Part shown: positions 15,427-24,268 of the stretch, one piece after another
Layout: each line of letters starts with the position of its first letter
How positions within the stretch are numbered: position 1 is the first letter of the stretch
Assembly (NCBI GenBank): GCA_036488875.1
Contig: DASXGW010000002.1
Span: forward strand, 124,001 to 188,000
Direction of reading: 5' to 3'
Source: Candidatus Baltobacteraceae bacterium
GTDB taxonomy: Bacteria > Vulcanimicrobiota > Vulcanimicrobiia > Vulcanimicrobiales > Vulcanimicrobiaceae
Length of the DNA: 64,000 nucleotides
The notes under the pieces: model-generated
What the model saw: only the letters and a program-made list of their open reading frames with translations
Told to the model about the DNA's origin: nothing
Database searches by the model: none
Position numbers and translations under genes: made by a program

Positions 15427-15699
15427 ATGCCGAAATACGTCATCGAGCGGGAGATTCCGGGTGCCGGCAAACTGTCGGCCGACGAGCTGAAAGCGATTTC
15501 GCAGAAGTCGTGCGGTGTACTTCAGGATCTCGGGCCGCAAATTCAATGGGTGCAGAGCTTCGTGACCGGCGACAAAATCTATTGCGTCTACATCGCCCCG
15601 AACGAAGGGATGGTGCTCGAGCACGCAAAGCAGGGCGGATTTCCTGCAAATCGCGTCTCGGAAGTCAAAGCCGTCATCGATCCGACGACGTCGGAGTAA
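15427..15699 (+). CDS. DUF4242 domain protein
   Basis: A 90-residue protein matching the DUF4242 family (related to the nickel-binding SCO4226): PKYVIEREIPGAGKLSADEL at the start, then SQKSCGVLQDLGPQIQWV, VTGDKIYCVYIAPNEGMV and HAKQGGFPANRVSEV. It folds as a ferredoxin-like alpha/beta unit. The precise role is unknown; metal binding has been reported for a relative. AAGGAG stands seven bases before the ATG at 15427. The DUF1835 gene follows after 15 bases and the two may be cotranscribed. Confidence 0.85.
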   Translation: MPKYVIEREIPGAGKLSADELKAISQKSCGVLQDLGPQIQWVQSFVTGDKIYCVYIAPNEGMVLEHAKQGGFPANRVSEVKAVIDPTTSE

Positions 15700-15714
15700 C
15701 GGACGGACGCGCCG

Positions 15715-16659
15715 ATGACCTCACGAACCGCAGCGACGCTGCACGTGACCAACGGCGATTCGGTCCTCTATACGTTCAAGAAGGCGGGTATCACCGGCAC
15801 GCATCTCGCGTGGCGCGACTCGTTGCACGAGGGGCCGGTGCGCGACGGCTCGCTCGAGGGGACGAGCGCGTATCGCGCGCAGTACGCCGCGGTGCGCGGC
15901 TACGGAAATCCAATCAAAATCATCCGCGACTTCGAGCGCCGCGACGCGCAGATGCGCAAGGCGTCGGAGTTCGAAGAAGTCGTCCTGTGGTTCGAACACG
16001 ATCTCTACGATCAGCTGCAGGTGCTGCAAGTGCTCACGGCGCTCGAGGTACTCGATCTCGAGCCGGGGCGTGTTTCAATCGTCCAGAGCGATCACTATCT
16101 CGGGACGATGACCGCCGACGAGCTATCGCCCTTGCTGGCCAAGCGGCGCACCGTGACCACCGCTACGTTTCGCTCCGCACGCCGGGCGTGGGAACGTTTT
16201 ACGTCGGCATCTCCTCTCGATCTCTACGTCGCTTCGAAGGAAGATGCCATCGGGTTGCCGTTCTTGCGTGCGGCTTTGCAGCGACTGTGCGAGGAGTATC
16301 CGTGGACGCGCGACGGGCTGTCGCGGTCGCAACGGCAAGCCCTTCAGGCCGTCGCGCAGGGACCGGCTCCCGAGCTAGGACTGTTTCGCCGGGCGCAGGC
16401 ACGTGAAGAAGCGGCGTTCATGGGCGATGCCGTGTTTTCGAAAATCGTCGACGATCTTCGAAACTCGCCGGCGCCGTTGATCGAGACGCAAGACGATGCG
16501 TTCGCGGTGACGGCGCTCGGGCGCCGGGTTCTCGCGGGGGAAGCCGATTGGATCGAGGTCGCCGGCATCGATCGCTGGATCGGCGGCGTGCACCTGAGCG
16601 CCTCGAGCGTCACTCGCTGGGACGACGAGAAAGGACAGTTTATTGGAGCTAGTTCCTAA
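15715..16659 (+). CDS. DUF1835 domain protein
   Basis: A 314-residue cytoplasmic protein whose start (TLHVTNGDSVLYTFKKAGIT, then WRDSLHEGPVRDG) is the DUF1835 signature. The region VVLWFEHDLYDQLQVLQVL is the second conserved block. The second half (SRSQRQALQAVAQGPAPELG ... FSKIVDDLRNSPAPLIE ... FAVTALGRRVLAGEADW) reads as winged helix, matching the common DUF1835-DUF3658 type arrangement. The biochemical role is unknown. Length and ends look complete, with no sign of transfer. Confidence 0.75.
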   Translation: MTSRTAATLHVTNGDSVLYTFKKAGITGTHLAWRDSLHEGPVRDGSLEGTSAYRAQYAAVRGYGNPIKIIRDFERRDAQMRKASEFEEVVLWFEHDLYDQLQVLQVLTALEVLDLEPGRVSIVQSDHYLGTMTADELSPLLAKRRTVTTATFRSARRAWERFTSASPLDLYVASKEDAIGLPFLRAALQRLCEEYPWTRDGLSRSQRQALQAVAQGPAPELGLFRRAQAREEAAFMGDAVFSKIVDDLRNSPAPLIETQDDAFAVTALGRRVLAGEADWIEVAGIDRWIGGVHLSASSVTRWDDEKGQFIGASS

Positions 16660-16697
16660 CAGGCCGCGGTAGGGGGAGGGCGAATCTAGCAGACCCT

Positions 16698-17072
16698 ATG
16701 TCGCAAGACGAACTAACCATCGATCTACGGACCGAAGACGGCGGCGACCAGTTGATCTTCAGGCTGCGCGGCAGTCTCGACTTGGCGACGTCGCCGACGG
16801 TGCGCGCGGCGCTCATGGATGCGACGGAGAAGGGCAAACGCCACATCGTCGTCGACCTCACGCAACTGGAGTTCCTCGACTCGACCGGGCTCGGAGCGTT
16901 GATCGGCGCGCATCGTCGCGCGAGCGAACACGACGGTTCCCTGCGGCTGATCGTTAGCGATGGACCGATTGCTCGCTTGCTCAACATTACGGGACTGATC
17001 CGCGTGCTGTCGGTCTATCACACGCTCGAAGACGCCAAGAACGATCAATCCCGCGTCGTCGCGACGATCTAG
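16698..17072 (+). CDS. STAS-domain anti-sigma factor antagonist
   Basis: A 124-residue STAS protein of the SpoIIAA/RsbV type: FRLRGSLDLATSPTVRAALM, HIVVDLTQLEFLDSTGLGAL with the phosphorylatable serine in LDST, and a C-terminal helix after ITGLIRVLSVYHT. It would bind an anti-sigma kinase when unphosphorylated. No such kinase is adjacent. It is closer to classic SpoIIAA than the copy at 5.2 kb. Its TAG stop interlocks with the TAG stop of the convergent glcF (CTAG, 17069-17072). Confidence 0.9.
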   Translation: MSQDELTIDLRTEDGGDQLIFRLRGSLDLATSPTVRAALMDATEKGKRHIVVDLTQLEFLDSTGLGALIGAHRRASEHDGSLRLIVSDGPIARLLNITGLIRVLSVYHTLEDAKNDQSRVVATI

Positions 17073-18343
17073 TCGCCGTACGCTTCGTCGAGAAGCTCGA
17101 CCACGTGTGCGACGCGCACTTTAGCGCCGGCATCCCGTAACCCCGCCGATACCTGAAGCGCGCAGCCCGGATTTGCCGTGGCGACGACCGTTGCGCCGGT
17201 GCGCGTGACGTTCTCGATCTTACGATCGCGTAACCGCCGGGACATCGCCGGCTGCGTGAGATTATAGATTCCCGCGCTGCCGCAGCAGACCGCGCTTTCC
17301 GCCATTTCCACCAAACGCAGGCCGGGGATCTTCGCGAGCAGCCGTCGCGGCGCCGCGGTAACGCGCTGTGCGTGCGCCAGATGACACGGCTCTTGGTAGG
17401 TGACCTCGGCGAGGTTGCCTCGTAGCGGCGGCGTGAGGTCCATCGCATCGAGCACTTCGGTAACGTCGCGCACGCGCTGCGAGAAACGTCGAGCGCGTTG
17501 CGCCCACTCCGGATCGCCGGCGAAAAGCTCGCCGTACTCTTTGAGCGCGCTGCCGCAGCCCGCCGCGTTGACGACGTAGACGTCGGCGCCGCTGCGTTCG
17601 AACGCCGCGATGTTGCGCTTGGCGAGCTCGCGTCCGAGCGGCATCTCGCCGGCGTGAACGGCGATCGCGCCGCAACATCCCTGATCCGACGGAACGGTCA
17701 CGGACATTTTCGCACGCACCAGAAGTCGAACCGAGGCCTCGTGCACGCGGGCGAACGCGACTTGCGCGATGCATCCCGCGTGCAAAAACGCAACGCCTTC
17801 CGGAGTCTTGGCTTCGTAGCGTTGATTGCTCGGAACGAAGTAGCGGTCCTCGATGCGCGGCGCGAGTTTCGCGGCGTCGCCAAGTCCGAAGAGTCCCGCC
17901 AGCCCGGTCAAATGCGTGCGCTGCGCAAAGCGCAGCAGCGACGCAGCCCCGCGCAAGACGTCGAGCCGTCGAAAGAGCGTATTGAGCAGCAGCGCGCGCA
18001 TCCGGCGCGTGCGAGCCGGCAGCTGGGGTTCGCGCGCCTTTTGGATTTGCGTGCGCGCCGTTTCCACGAGCTGCCCGTAGCGTACGCCGGAGGGACAGAC
18101 CGCTTCGCAGGCGCGGCAATCCAAGCACTGCTCCATTTGCTCGACGAAGCCGGGGCTGAGCAGATCGATGCGGCCCTCGGCGACGCTTTTGATCAAACTA
18201 ATGCGGCCGCGCGGTCCCGACGTCTCGACGTAGGTTTCGAGATACGTCGGACAGGTCGGCAAACAGAAGCCGCAGCGAATGCATTGGTTGAAGATCGATG
18301 CGTCCGGCTGGTCTTCGCCGCTGAATCCGCGAGCCGCGATCAC
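17069..18343 (-). CDS. glcF: Glycolate oxidase iron-sulfur subunit (GlcF/LutA family)
   Basis: A 424-residue iron-sulfur protein that passes electrons from a flavin dehydrogenase oxidising glycolate or a related 2-hydroxyacid. Two 4Fe-4S motifs are seen near the N-terminus, CIRCGFCLPTCP and CLDCRACEAVCPSG, followed by two CCG domains (GCCGAIAVHAG, VCCGSAGIYN). GTG 18343 is selected because it overlaps the malic-enzyme stop (GTGA); the frame open further upstream lies inside that gene. No GlcD or GlcE partner is in the window, so the flavin subunit must be elsewhere or the partner is different. Coupling to malic enzymes suggests glycolate/glyoxylate to C4 flow. Confidence 0.88.
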   Translation of the reverse strand: MIAARGFSGEDQPDASIFNQCIRCGFCLPTCPTYLETYVETSGPRGRISLIKSVAEGRIDLLSPGFVEQMEQCLDCRACEAVCPSGVRYGQLVETARTQIQKAREPQLPARTRRMRALLLNTLFRRLDVLRGAASLLRFAQRTHLTGLAGLFGLGDAAKLAPRIEDRYFVPSNQRYEAKTPEGVAFLHAGCIAQVAFARVHEASVRLLVRAKMSVTVPSDQGCCGAIAVHAGEMPLGRELAKRNIAAFERSGADVYVVNAAGCGSALKEYGELFAGDPEWAQRARRFSQRVRDVTEVLDAMDLTPPLRGNLAEVTYQEPCHLAHAQRVTAAPRRLLAKIPGLRLVEMAESAVCCGSAGIYNLTQPAMSRRLRDRKIENVTRTGATVVATANPGCALQVSAGLRDAGAKVRVAHVVELLDEAYGD

Positions 18344-19752
18344 ACCGGTGCCGCTTTGCGCGCGACGCCTTCCTCGACGGCCGCGGCGGCGACCGCTTTG
18401 CCCACGGCGTCGCACACGCGCGGATCGAAGATGCTCGGAATGATGTACTCGGCGCACCGCTCTTCGTCGCCGACCGTACCCGCGATGGCAAACGCGGCGG
18501 CGCGCTTCATCCGCTCGGTAATGCGACGGGCGCGAACGTCGAGCGCGCCGCGGAAGATGCCGGGGAACGCGAGCAGATTGTTGACTTGATTGGGAAAGTC
18601 CGATCGTCCGGTGGCAACGACCGCAGCGTAGGGTGCGACCAAATCCGGCATGATCTCCGGAATGGGATTGGCCATGGCAAAGATGATTGGATCCCGCGCC
18701 ATGCGCGCGACGTCTTCGGGCTGCAGAATCCCCGGTGCGGAAACGCCGATGAACACGTCGACGCCGGGCAGCACGTCGCGCAGCGAACCGCGGCGATTTT
18801 CGCGATTGCAATGCTCGACGAGCCACTGCTTGTAGGGACTATCGTAGCGGCCTTCGCGCGTCAGCGCGCCGCTGCGATCGACCGGCACGACGTCGCGAAC
18901 GCCTGCGTCGAGCAGCATCTTGATCGTCGCCGTTCCGGCCGCACCGCTGCCCGAGATGACCACCTGCAGCTCTTCGAGCGGTTTTCCGACGACCTTGGCG
19001 GCGTTGATCAGCGCAGCGAGAATGACGACGGCCGTCCCGTGCTGGTCGTCGTGCATCACGGGAATGTCGAGCGCCTCGATCAGGCGCTCTTCGATTTCGA
19101 AGCAGCGTGGGGCGCTGATGTCTTCCAGATTGATGCCGCCGAAGACGGGGGCGATGCGCACGACGGTCTCGACGATTTCGTCGACGTCCTTGGTGTCTAG
19201 GCAGATCGGAAACGCATCGATGTCGCCGAACTGGCGAAAGAGCATCGCTTTGCCTTCCATGACCGGAAGCGCGCCGAGCGGGCCGATGTCGCCCAAGCCG
19301 AGCACGGCGCTGCCGTCGGTGACGACGGCGACCGTGTTGCGCTTGATGGTCAACTGGAAGGCTTTACCGGGATCCGCTGCGATCGCCATCGAGACGCGCG
19401 CGACGCCCGGCGTGTAGACGGTCGAGAGATCTTGCCGGTTCTTCACCGGAATCTTCGGTGCGACGCGAATCTTCCCGCCGAGGTGCGCGAGAAACGTTGC
19501 GTCCGACGCGCTGACGATGCGCGCGCCGTCGAGCGCCTCGATCGCCGCGCGAACGGCGTCGGCGACCACATCGGAGGGAACGCTGATCGTGACGTCGCGC
19601 ACGACGCGCTCTTTCGTCGCGGTGTGCATGTCGAGCGCGCTGATCGTTCCTCCGGCGTCGTGAATCGCGTTGGTGAGAACGCCGAAGCTGCCGGGATTGT
19701 TGGCCATCTCGATACGCATGATGAGCGAGAAACTGATCGGCGAGTGCGGCAC
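18340..19752 (-). CDS. ACT-domain malic enzyme (oxaloacetate-decarboxylating malate dehydrogenase)
   Basis: A 470-residue malic enzyme of the short bacterial type, converting malate to pyruvate and CO2. An N-terminal ACT domain (LIMRIEMANNPGSFGVL, then AGGTISALDMH) suggests allosteric control by a small metabolite. The catalytic part has DLSTVYTPGVARV, IKRNTVAVVTDGSAVLGLG, MEGKAMLFRQFG, NLEDISAPRCFEIE, DDQHGTAVVILAAL and the nucleotide loop SGSGAAGTATIKMLL. GTG 19752 is chosen, with GGGAG nine bases upstream; the longer frame from 19845 runs into the preceding gene. It follows a second, unrelated malic enzyme after 13 bases. Confidence 0.9.
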   Translation of the reverse strand: MPHSPISFSLIMRIEMANNPGSFGVLTNAIHDAGGTISALDMHTATKERVVRDVTISVPSDVVADAVRAAIEALDGARIVSASDATFLAHLGGKIRVAPKIPVKNRQDLSTVYTPGVARVSMAIAADPGKAFQLTIKRNTVAVVTDGSAVLGLGDIGPLGALPVMEGKAMLFRQFGDIDAFPICLDTKDVDEIVETVVRIAPVFGGINLEDISAPRCFEIEERLIEALDIPVMHDDQHGTAVVILAALINAAKVVGKPLEELQVVISGSGAAGTATIKMLLDAGVRDVVPVDRSGALTREGRYDSPYKQWLVEHCNRENRRGSLRDVLPGVDVFIGVSAPGILQPEDVARMARDPIIFAMANPIPEIMPDLVAPYAAVVATGRSDFPNQVNNLLAFPGIFRGALDVRARRITERMKRAAAFAIAGTVGDEERCAEYIIPSIFDPRVCDAVGKAVAAAAVEEGVARKAAPV

Positions 19753-19765
19753 TGAGGTGTACTCC

Positions 19766-21484
19766 CTATACTGCCCGGATTGGCCGGTAATGCGGTTCCC
19801 ACATGGCGTTGCGAACAGCCGCTTCAACGTCCTGCGGATTGGCACGAGCGAGCCCCTCGCGCAGCGCTTGCTCCGCTACGGCAATCGCGACGCGAACGGA
19901 AACCTCGCGAACGTCGGAGATCGGCGGCAGAATCGACGCGCCGAGGTCCCACGGATTGACCATATCCGCGATGGCCTGCGCGGCGGCCATGAACATGCCG
20001 TCGCTGATGAGGCGGGCGCGTACGGCGATCGTCCCCAGACCCAGCCCGGGGAAGAGCATTGCGTTGTTGGATTGCGCGATCGCGTAGGTCACGCCGTTGT
20101 AAATGACGGGCGCGAACGGGCTGCCGGTGGCGATGAGCGCCTTGCCCTCGGTCCACGCGATAACGTCGGCCGGCTGCGCTTCGGCCAGCGCCGTCGGATT
20201 CGACAGCGGAAGAATCACGGGACGCGGCGCGTGTTTGGCCATCTCGCGAATCACGGATTCGGTAAACGCGCCCGTCACGCCGGACGATCCGATGAGAATC
20301 GTCGGCTTGACTTGGCGGACGACCTCGTCCAGCGCGATGCCGCGATCGCCGTCGCGCTGCCAGTGACCGCAGTCGCTTGCCGGGCGAGCATAGGGCCGCT
20401 GGAAATCGTGCACGCCGTTCATCGATTCGACGAGCAAACCGTTGCGATCGACGCACCAGAAGCGGCGCGCGGCTTCGTGCGGCGAGAGTCCGTCGCTCGT
20501 CATCGCGTTGACCAGCAAGTCGGCGATGCCGCATCCGGCCGTGCCCGCGCCGAAGACGACGAACGTCTGGTCGCGCAACCGTCCGCGCGTGACTTTCAAC
20601 GCGCTCGTCACCGCGGCGAGCACCGTGCCCGCCGTGCCTTGAATGTCGTCGTTGAACGTGCAGATCGACGACCGGTAGCGGTCGAGAATCCACCGAGCGT
20701 TGGCGGCGCCGAGATCTTCCCAATGCAGCAGCGCGTTGGGATATAAACGCAGAACCGTCGAGATGTACTTGTCGATGAACGCGCGGTAGGCGTCGCCCCG
20801 CACGCGAGGATGACGGTAACCGAGATAGAGCGGATCGTCGAGCAGCGATTGACGATCGGTACCGACGTCGAGTACCACCGGGATCGCGCTCTGCGGATCG
20901 ATTCCGCCCGCGGCGGTGTAGACGGACAGCTTGCCGACGCAGATGTCGATGCCGCCGACTCCCCAATCGCCGATCCCTAAAATCGCTTCCGCATCGGTTG
21001 CCACGACGAGATCGATCGTCGCCTCGCCGCCTGGGTCGGCGTTGTGAAACGCCTGCTCGATCTCTTCCTGACGGTCGATCGAGAGAAAAATGCCGTGCGG
21101 CCGGCGGAACTGGCGGCTGTACTGCTGGATCGCCAGTCCAACCGTCGGCGTATAAATGACCGGCAGCATTTCCGTCATGTGCGACGCGACGATATGAAAG
21201 AAGAGCGTCTCGTTGCGATCGCGGACGCCGGTAAGGAAACGGTACCGCCCGAGGTCGTCGAGTTTTTCGAGAATTTCGTACGCCCGCGCCGCCTGTTGCT
21301 CGATGGAGAGAATTGCCGGCGGCAGAAGACCCACCAAGCCGAGCGCCTGGCGCTCGTCCTCGGGGAAGGCCGTTCCCTTGTTGATCTCCGGCGTGCGCAA
21401 CACGTCGAATCCGCGAGCGGAGACTTCGAACGAGCCGTCGTCCGCGACGTGGAAAAACTTGGTGTGGCGACGAGCCAGATCCAT
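19766..21484 (-). CDS. maeA: NAD-type malic enzyme, long form
   Basis: A 572-residue malic enzyme of the long SfcA/MaeA (eukaryote-like) type, distinct from the ACT-type enzyme downstream. Family signatures are RTPEINKGTAFPEDER, MLPVIYTPTVGLAIQQYS, VVATDAEAILGIGDWGVGG, WEDLGAANARW, CTFNDDIQGTAGTVLA, the Rossmann loop FGAGTAGCGIADLL and LPLSNPTALAEA. It oxidatively decarboxylates malate to pyruvate, generally with NAD. The ATG at 21484 faces the divergent Ldh-family gene across 113 bases. It probably forms the operon maeA-ACT malic enzyme-glcF. Confidence 0.92.
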   Translation of the reverse strand: MDLARRHTKFFHVADDGSFEVSARGFDVLRTPEINKGTAFPEDERQALGLVGLLPPAILSIEQQAARAYEILEKLDDLGRYRFLTGVRDRNETLFFHIVASHMTEMLPVIYTPTVGLAIQQYSRQFRRPHGIFLSIDRQEEIEQAFHNADPGGEATIDLVVATDAEAILGIGDWGVGGIDICVGKLSVYTAAGGIDPQSAIPVVLDVGTDRQSLLDDPLYLGYRHPRVRGDAYRAFIDKYISTVLRLYPNALLHWEDLGAANARWILDRYRSSICTFNDDIQGTAGTVLAAVTSALKVTRGRLRDQTFVVFGAGTAGCGIADLLVNAMTSDGLSPHEAARRFWCVDRNGLLVESMNGVHDFQRPYARPASDCGHWQRDGDRGIALDEVVRQVKPTILIGSSGVTGAFTESVIREMAKHAPRPVILPLSNPTALAEAQPADVIAWTEGKALIATGSPFAPVIYNGVTYAIAQSNNAMLFPGLGLGTIAVRARLISDGMFMAAAQAIADMVNPWDLGASILPPISDVREVSVRVAIAVAEQALREGLARANPQDVEAAVRNAMWEPHYRPIRAV

Positions 21485-21597
21485 AGCTATCGCAGCTTTC
21501 GGCGACGCTCAGACGTTTCCGGTAGACTAGCAGGCGGGCATGGACGTACGTTCTCAGGCGCGAACATGCACCCTTTGCACTTCCAGGAGGTCCCTCC

Positions 21598-22686
21598 TTG
21601 GCTCCCGTAGCGACCGCGTACCAACTGACGACCGAAGAGAAACTCAAGCATTTCATCGTCGAAGTGCTCGAGCGCTCCGGCGTCGCCCGAGCCCACGCCG
21701 AAGTGGTGGCCGACGTTTTATCCGCTGCCGACTTGCGCGGAATCGAATCGCACGGCGTTGCGCGCTTGGAATCGTATTACGTGGGGCGCATCCGCAGCGG
21801 CAATCTCAAGCCGCGCCCGAACTACACGATCGTTCGGGAATCGCCGACGTCGATCGTCTACGATGCCGACAACGGCCTGGGACATCCGGTTGCGAAGATG
21901 GCGATGGAAGCCGTGATCGCCAAAGCTCGCGAGTTCGGCGCGGCGTTCGGTGCGGTCCGCAACTCCAATCATTACGGCATCGCCGGCTACTACGCGATGA
22001 TGGCGCTCGAACACGACATGATCGGCATGTCGTCGACGAACTCCGTGAAGTACGCGGCTGCAACGTTCGGTCGCGAGGTTGTTTTGGGAACCAATCCGTT
22101 TGCGTTCGCGATCCCGGCCGGCAATGAGCCGGCTTTCGTTTTGGATTTCGCGACGACGACGGTACCCAAAGGCAAGCTCGAAGTCATGAAGCGCAAGCAG
22201 AAGAAGCTCGAGCCCGGCTGGGCGATCGATGCCGACGGCAACATGACCTACGATCCCGACGAAGCGCTGCGCGGCGCGCTGCTGCCATTGGGCGGTTTCG
22301 GCACCGAGGGTGGCGGTCACAAGGGTTTTGGCATGGGACTGCTCGCCGACATTCTCTGCGGTGTGCTCTCGGGCGGATGCTTCGGGCCGACCTTGCCGTT
22401 TGCCCACGAAACGCAGGAAGGCGCGATCTCGCACTGGTTCGGCGCGTTTCGCGTCGACGGGTTCCGCGACGTCGACGAGTTCAAGGCCGATATGGACGCC
22501 GAGCTGCGCTATTTTAAGGAAAGCTCGGCCGCACGCGGCGCCCAACGCATCATGGTTGCCGGCGAACCGGAGATCCTCAAGGCCGCCTATCACCGCCAGT
22601 ACGGCGTCCCGGTGCACGCCAAAGTCTGGGACGGCCTGCAGCGCCTTGCGAGCGAGCTGGACATCCCGTTCGATATTGGGCGCTAG
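21598..22686 (+). CDS. Ldh-family (malate/L-lactate/sulfolactate type) dehydrogenase
   Basis: A 362-residue NAD(P)-dependent 2-hydroxyacid dehydrogenase of the Ldh_2 family (YlbC/ComC/MDH-III type). It is unrelated in fold to classic MDH. Features are DLRGIESHGVARLESYYVGR, the active-site region VRNSNHYGIAGYYAMMALE, GTNPFAFAIPAG, LDFATTTVPKGKLE, and LLPLGGFGTEGGGHKGFGMG. Family members oxidise malate, lactate, sulfolactate or ureidoglycolate, so the substrate is not fixed by sequence, though the surrounding malate genes favour malate. The start is TTG 21598 with AGGAGG seven bases upstream. It is divergent from maeA and convergent with mdh. Confidence 0.88.
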   Translation: MAPVATAYQLTTEEKLKHFIVEVLERSGVARAHAEVVADVLSAADLRGIESHGVARLESYYVGRIRSGNLKPRPNYTIVRESPTSIVYDADNGLGHPVAKMAMEAVIAKAREFGAAFGAVRNSNHYGIAGYYAMMALEHDMIGMSSTNSVKYAAATFGREVVLGTNPFAFAIPAGNEPAFVLDFATTTVPKGKLEVMKRKQKKLEPGWAIDADGNMTYDPDEALRGALLPLGGFGTEGGGHKGFGMGLLADILCGVLSGGCFGPTLPFAHETQEGAISHWFGAFRVDGFRDVDEFKADMDAELRYFKESSAARGAQRIMVAGEPEILKAAYHRQYGVPVHAKVWDGLQRLASELDIPFDIGR

Positions 22687-22689
22687 CGT

Positions 22690-23703
22690 CTAAACGGCTT
22701 TTATCGCGGCTTCCGCGGGGATGAGCCCCAGCTCGATGCACGCCTCGCGCTCTTTGCGCAGCTCGTCGAGCGTGCCCGCAATCATCTTGCGGGCGTGCTC
22801 GTTAATCTCGAGACCTTCGACGATCTTCGATACGCCGTTTTCGGTCCGCGACGGAAACGAGAAGATCAGTCCCGGATCGATGCCGTACTCGCCGGTCGAG
22901 CAGCGGCCGACCGAGTAGTACTCGTTGGGCGGCGTGTCGTGCGTCAGCCGGTAAACGCCGGTGACGGTCGCGTGAGCGGCCGATGCCGCCGACGATGCGA
23001 GCCGCGCTTGGATCACTTGCGTGCCGCGATTTTGCACCGTCGAAATGAACTTGCCGTGCAGCCACTCGTCGTCGTTGATGACTTCGCGCGCCGGCCGGCC
23101 GCCGATCTTTGCGTGGTGAAAATCGGGGAACTGCGTCGCGGAATGATTGCCCCAGACGACCACCTGCGAGACTTCGCTGACGTCGACGCCGGCTTTCTTC
23201 GCCAGTTGCGTACGCGCGCGCAGCTCGTCGAGCGTGGTCATCGCAAAGAAACGATCTTTGGGAACGCTCGGCGCGTTGTTCATCGCGATCAAACAGTTGG
23301 TGTTCGCCGGATTGCCGACCACGAACACGCGCACGTCGTCGGCGGCGTTGGCTTCGATCGCACGCCCTTGCTCGGTGAAGATCTTGCCGTTGATGCGCAG
23401 CAGATCGGAGCGCTGCATGTCGCCTTTACGGGGAACCGCGCCGACGAGAATCGCCCAATCGACGTCGCGCATCATCGCCTCGGGGTTGGAGCCGTATTGG
23501 ACGTTCTTGAGCAGCGGAAACGCACCGTCTTCGAGCTCCATGAGCGTACCGCGCAGCGTTCCGAGCGCCTGTTCGATCTCGAGCAGGTGCAGCTCGAGCT
23601 CCGTTTGCGGACCGAACATTTCGCCGTTGGCAACCCGGAATATCAGTTGATATCCGATCTGCCCGGCGGCTCCGGTGACCGCCACCTTGATGCGTTTTTT
23701 CAC
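22690..23703 (-). CDS. mdh: Malate dehydrogenase
   Basis: A 337-residue NAD-dependent malate dehydrogenase of the cytosolic (type 2) form, interconverting malate and oxaloacetate. It shows [20 protein letters not shown], the substrate-loop arginine in [29 protein letters not shown], and the catalytic histidine in [15 protein letters not shown] 23703 is used, with GGAGG four to five bases upstream; GTG 23727 is an alternative eight residues longer. A CCCCAC-TTG-GTGGGG hairpin lies just upstream at 23722-23736. It is a single gene, convergent with the Ldh-family gene across three bases. Confidence 0.94.
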   Translation of the reverse strand: MKKRIKVAVTGAAGQIGYQLIFRVANGEMFGPQTELELHLLEIEQALGTLRGTLMELEDGAFPLLKNVQYGSNPEAMMRDVDWAILVGAVPRKGDMQRSDLLRINGKIFTEQGRAIEANAADDVRVFVVGNPANTNCLIAMNNAPSVPKDRFFAMTTLDELRARTQLAKKAGVDVSEVSQVVVWGNHSATQFPDFHHAKIGGRPAREVINDDEWLHGKFISTVQNRGTQVIQARLASSAASAAHATVTGVYRLTHDTPPNEYYSVGRCSTGEYGIDPGLIFSFPSRTENGVSKIVEGLEINEHARKMIAGTLDELRKEREACIELGLIPAEAAIKAV

Positions 23704-23806
23704 ACGACCTCCCACGAAGCGCCCCACTTGGTGGGGTTGTGTTAATCCTCACCGGGGGTTCACCCGAGGCCCAGGAATTCCGTCCGGGCCACCCGATAAC
23801 CCCTGT

Positions 23807-24268
23807 ATGAGCGGTCATCAGGGCGGGCCGGAACTCGACCTCGTCCATGTCAGCGTCGCGTCGGCCGTGGGTGCGTACACGGTGGGAAACTCGTCGTTTT
23901 TCCGCTACATCGTGCGCGTGGCCGAGCTGGGGCTGCCGCTTTCGCGGGCGGATCAGGAAGCGGCCGACATCTTGGCCGCTATTCCTCACGCGTTCGACGC
24001 CGAAGAAGAAGTGGCGATGCAGTCGGGCCGCGGCTGGCGCGTCGTTCCGGCGCGCGGCGACCTCGATTGGCCGGTCTTGGAGGCGACGCCCGAACGCCTG
24101 CACAGCGCTTTCGAGCGCGCACGACACCTTCTGTGGACGCACGCCGCACAGTTTCGCGTGAGCGCCGGCGAGATAACCGCCATCGAAGACGAACTCGATG
24201 CGGTCTACGGCGTGCTGATGCGAGCGCAGGCCGCGGGCCTCGCAGTCAACGTCTCCTACGTCGCCTAG
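23807..24268 (+). CDS. Unknown cytoplasmic protein
   Basis: A 153-residue protein I do not recognise. It is predicted alpha-helical, with SSFFRYIVRVAELGLPLSRA, AADILAAIPHAFDAEEEVAM and ATPERLHSAFERARHLLWTH as likely helices, no signal peptide and no cysteine. The ATG at 23807 is taken; the open frame begins earlier at 23675 but lies over the mdh leader. The stop TAG is immediately followed by TTG, the start of the glycosylase gene, so the two are one unit. A DNA-repair link is possible only by that context. Confidence 0.5.
   Translation: MSGHQGGPELDLVHVSVASAVGAYTVGNSSFFRYIVRVAELGLPLSRADQEAADILAAIPHAFDAEEEVAMQSGRGWRVVPARGDLDWPVLEATPERLHSAFERARHLLWTHAAQFRVSAGEITAIEDELDAVYGVLMRAQAAGLAVNVSYVA

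Noticed and set aside
18344-18826. N-terminal extension of glcF
   Set aside because: Overlaps the malic-enzyme gene in another phase and has no family similarity.
19824-21656. Long (610 aa) frame on the minus strand in another phase over maeA
   Set aside because: Arg/Ser-rich shadow of a high-GC gene; maeA in the correct frame explains the region.
23722-23736. CCCCAC-TTG-GTGGGG hairpin before mdh as a riboswitch
   Set aside because: Too short and isolated; no conserved riboswitch sequence around it.
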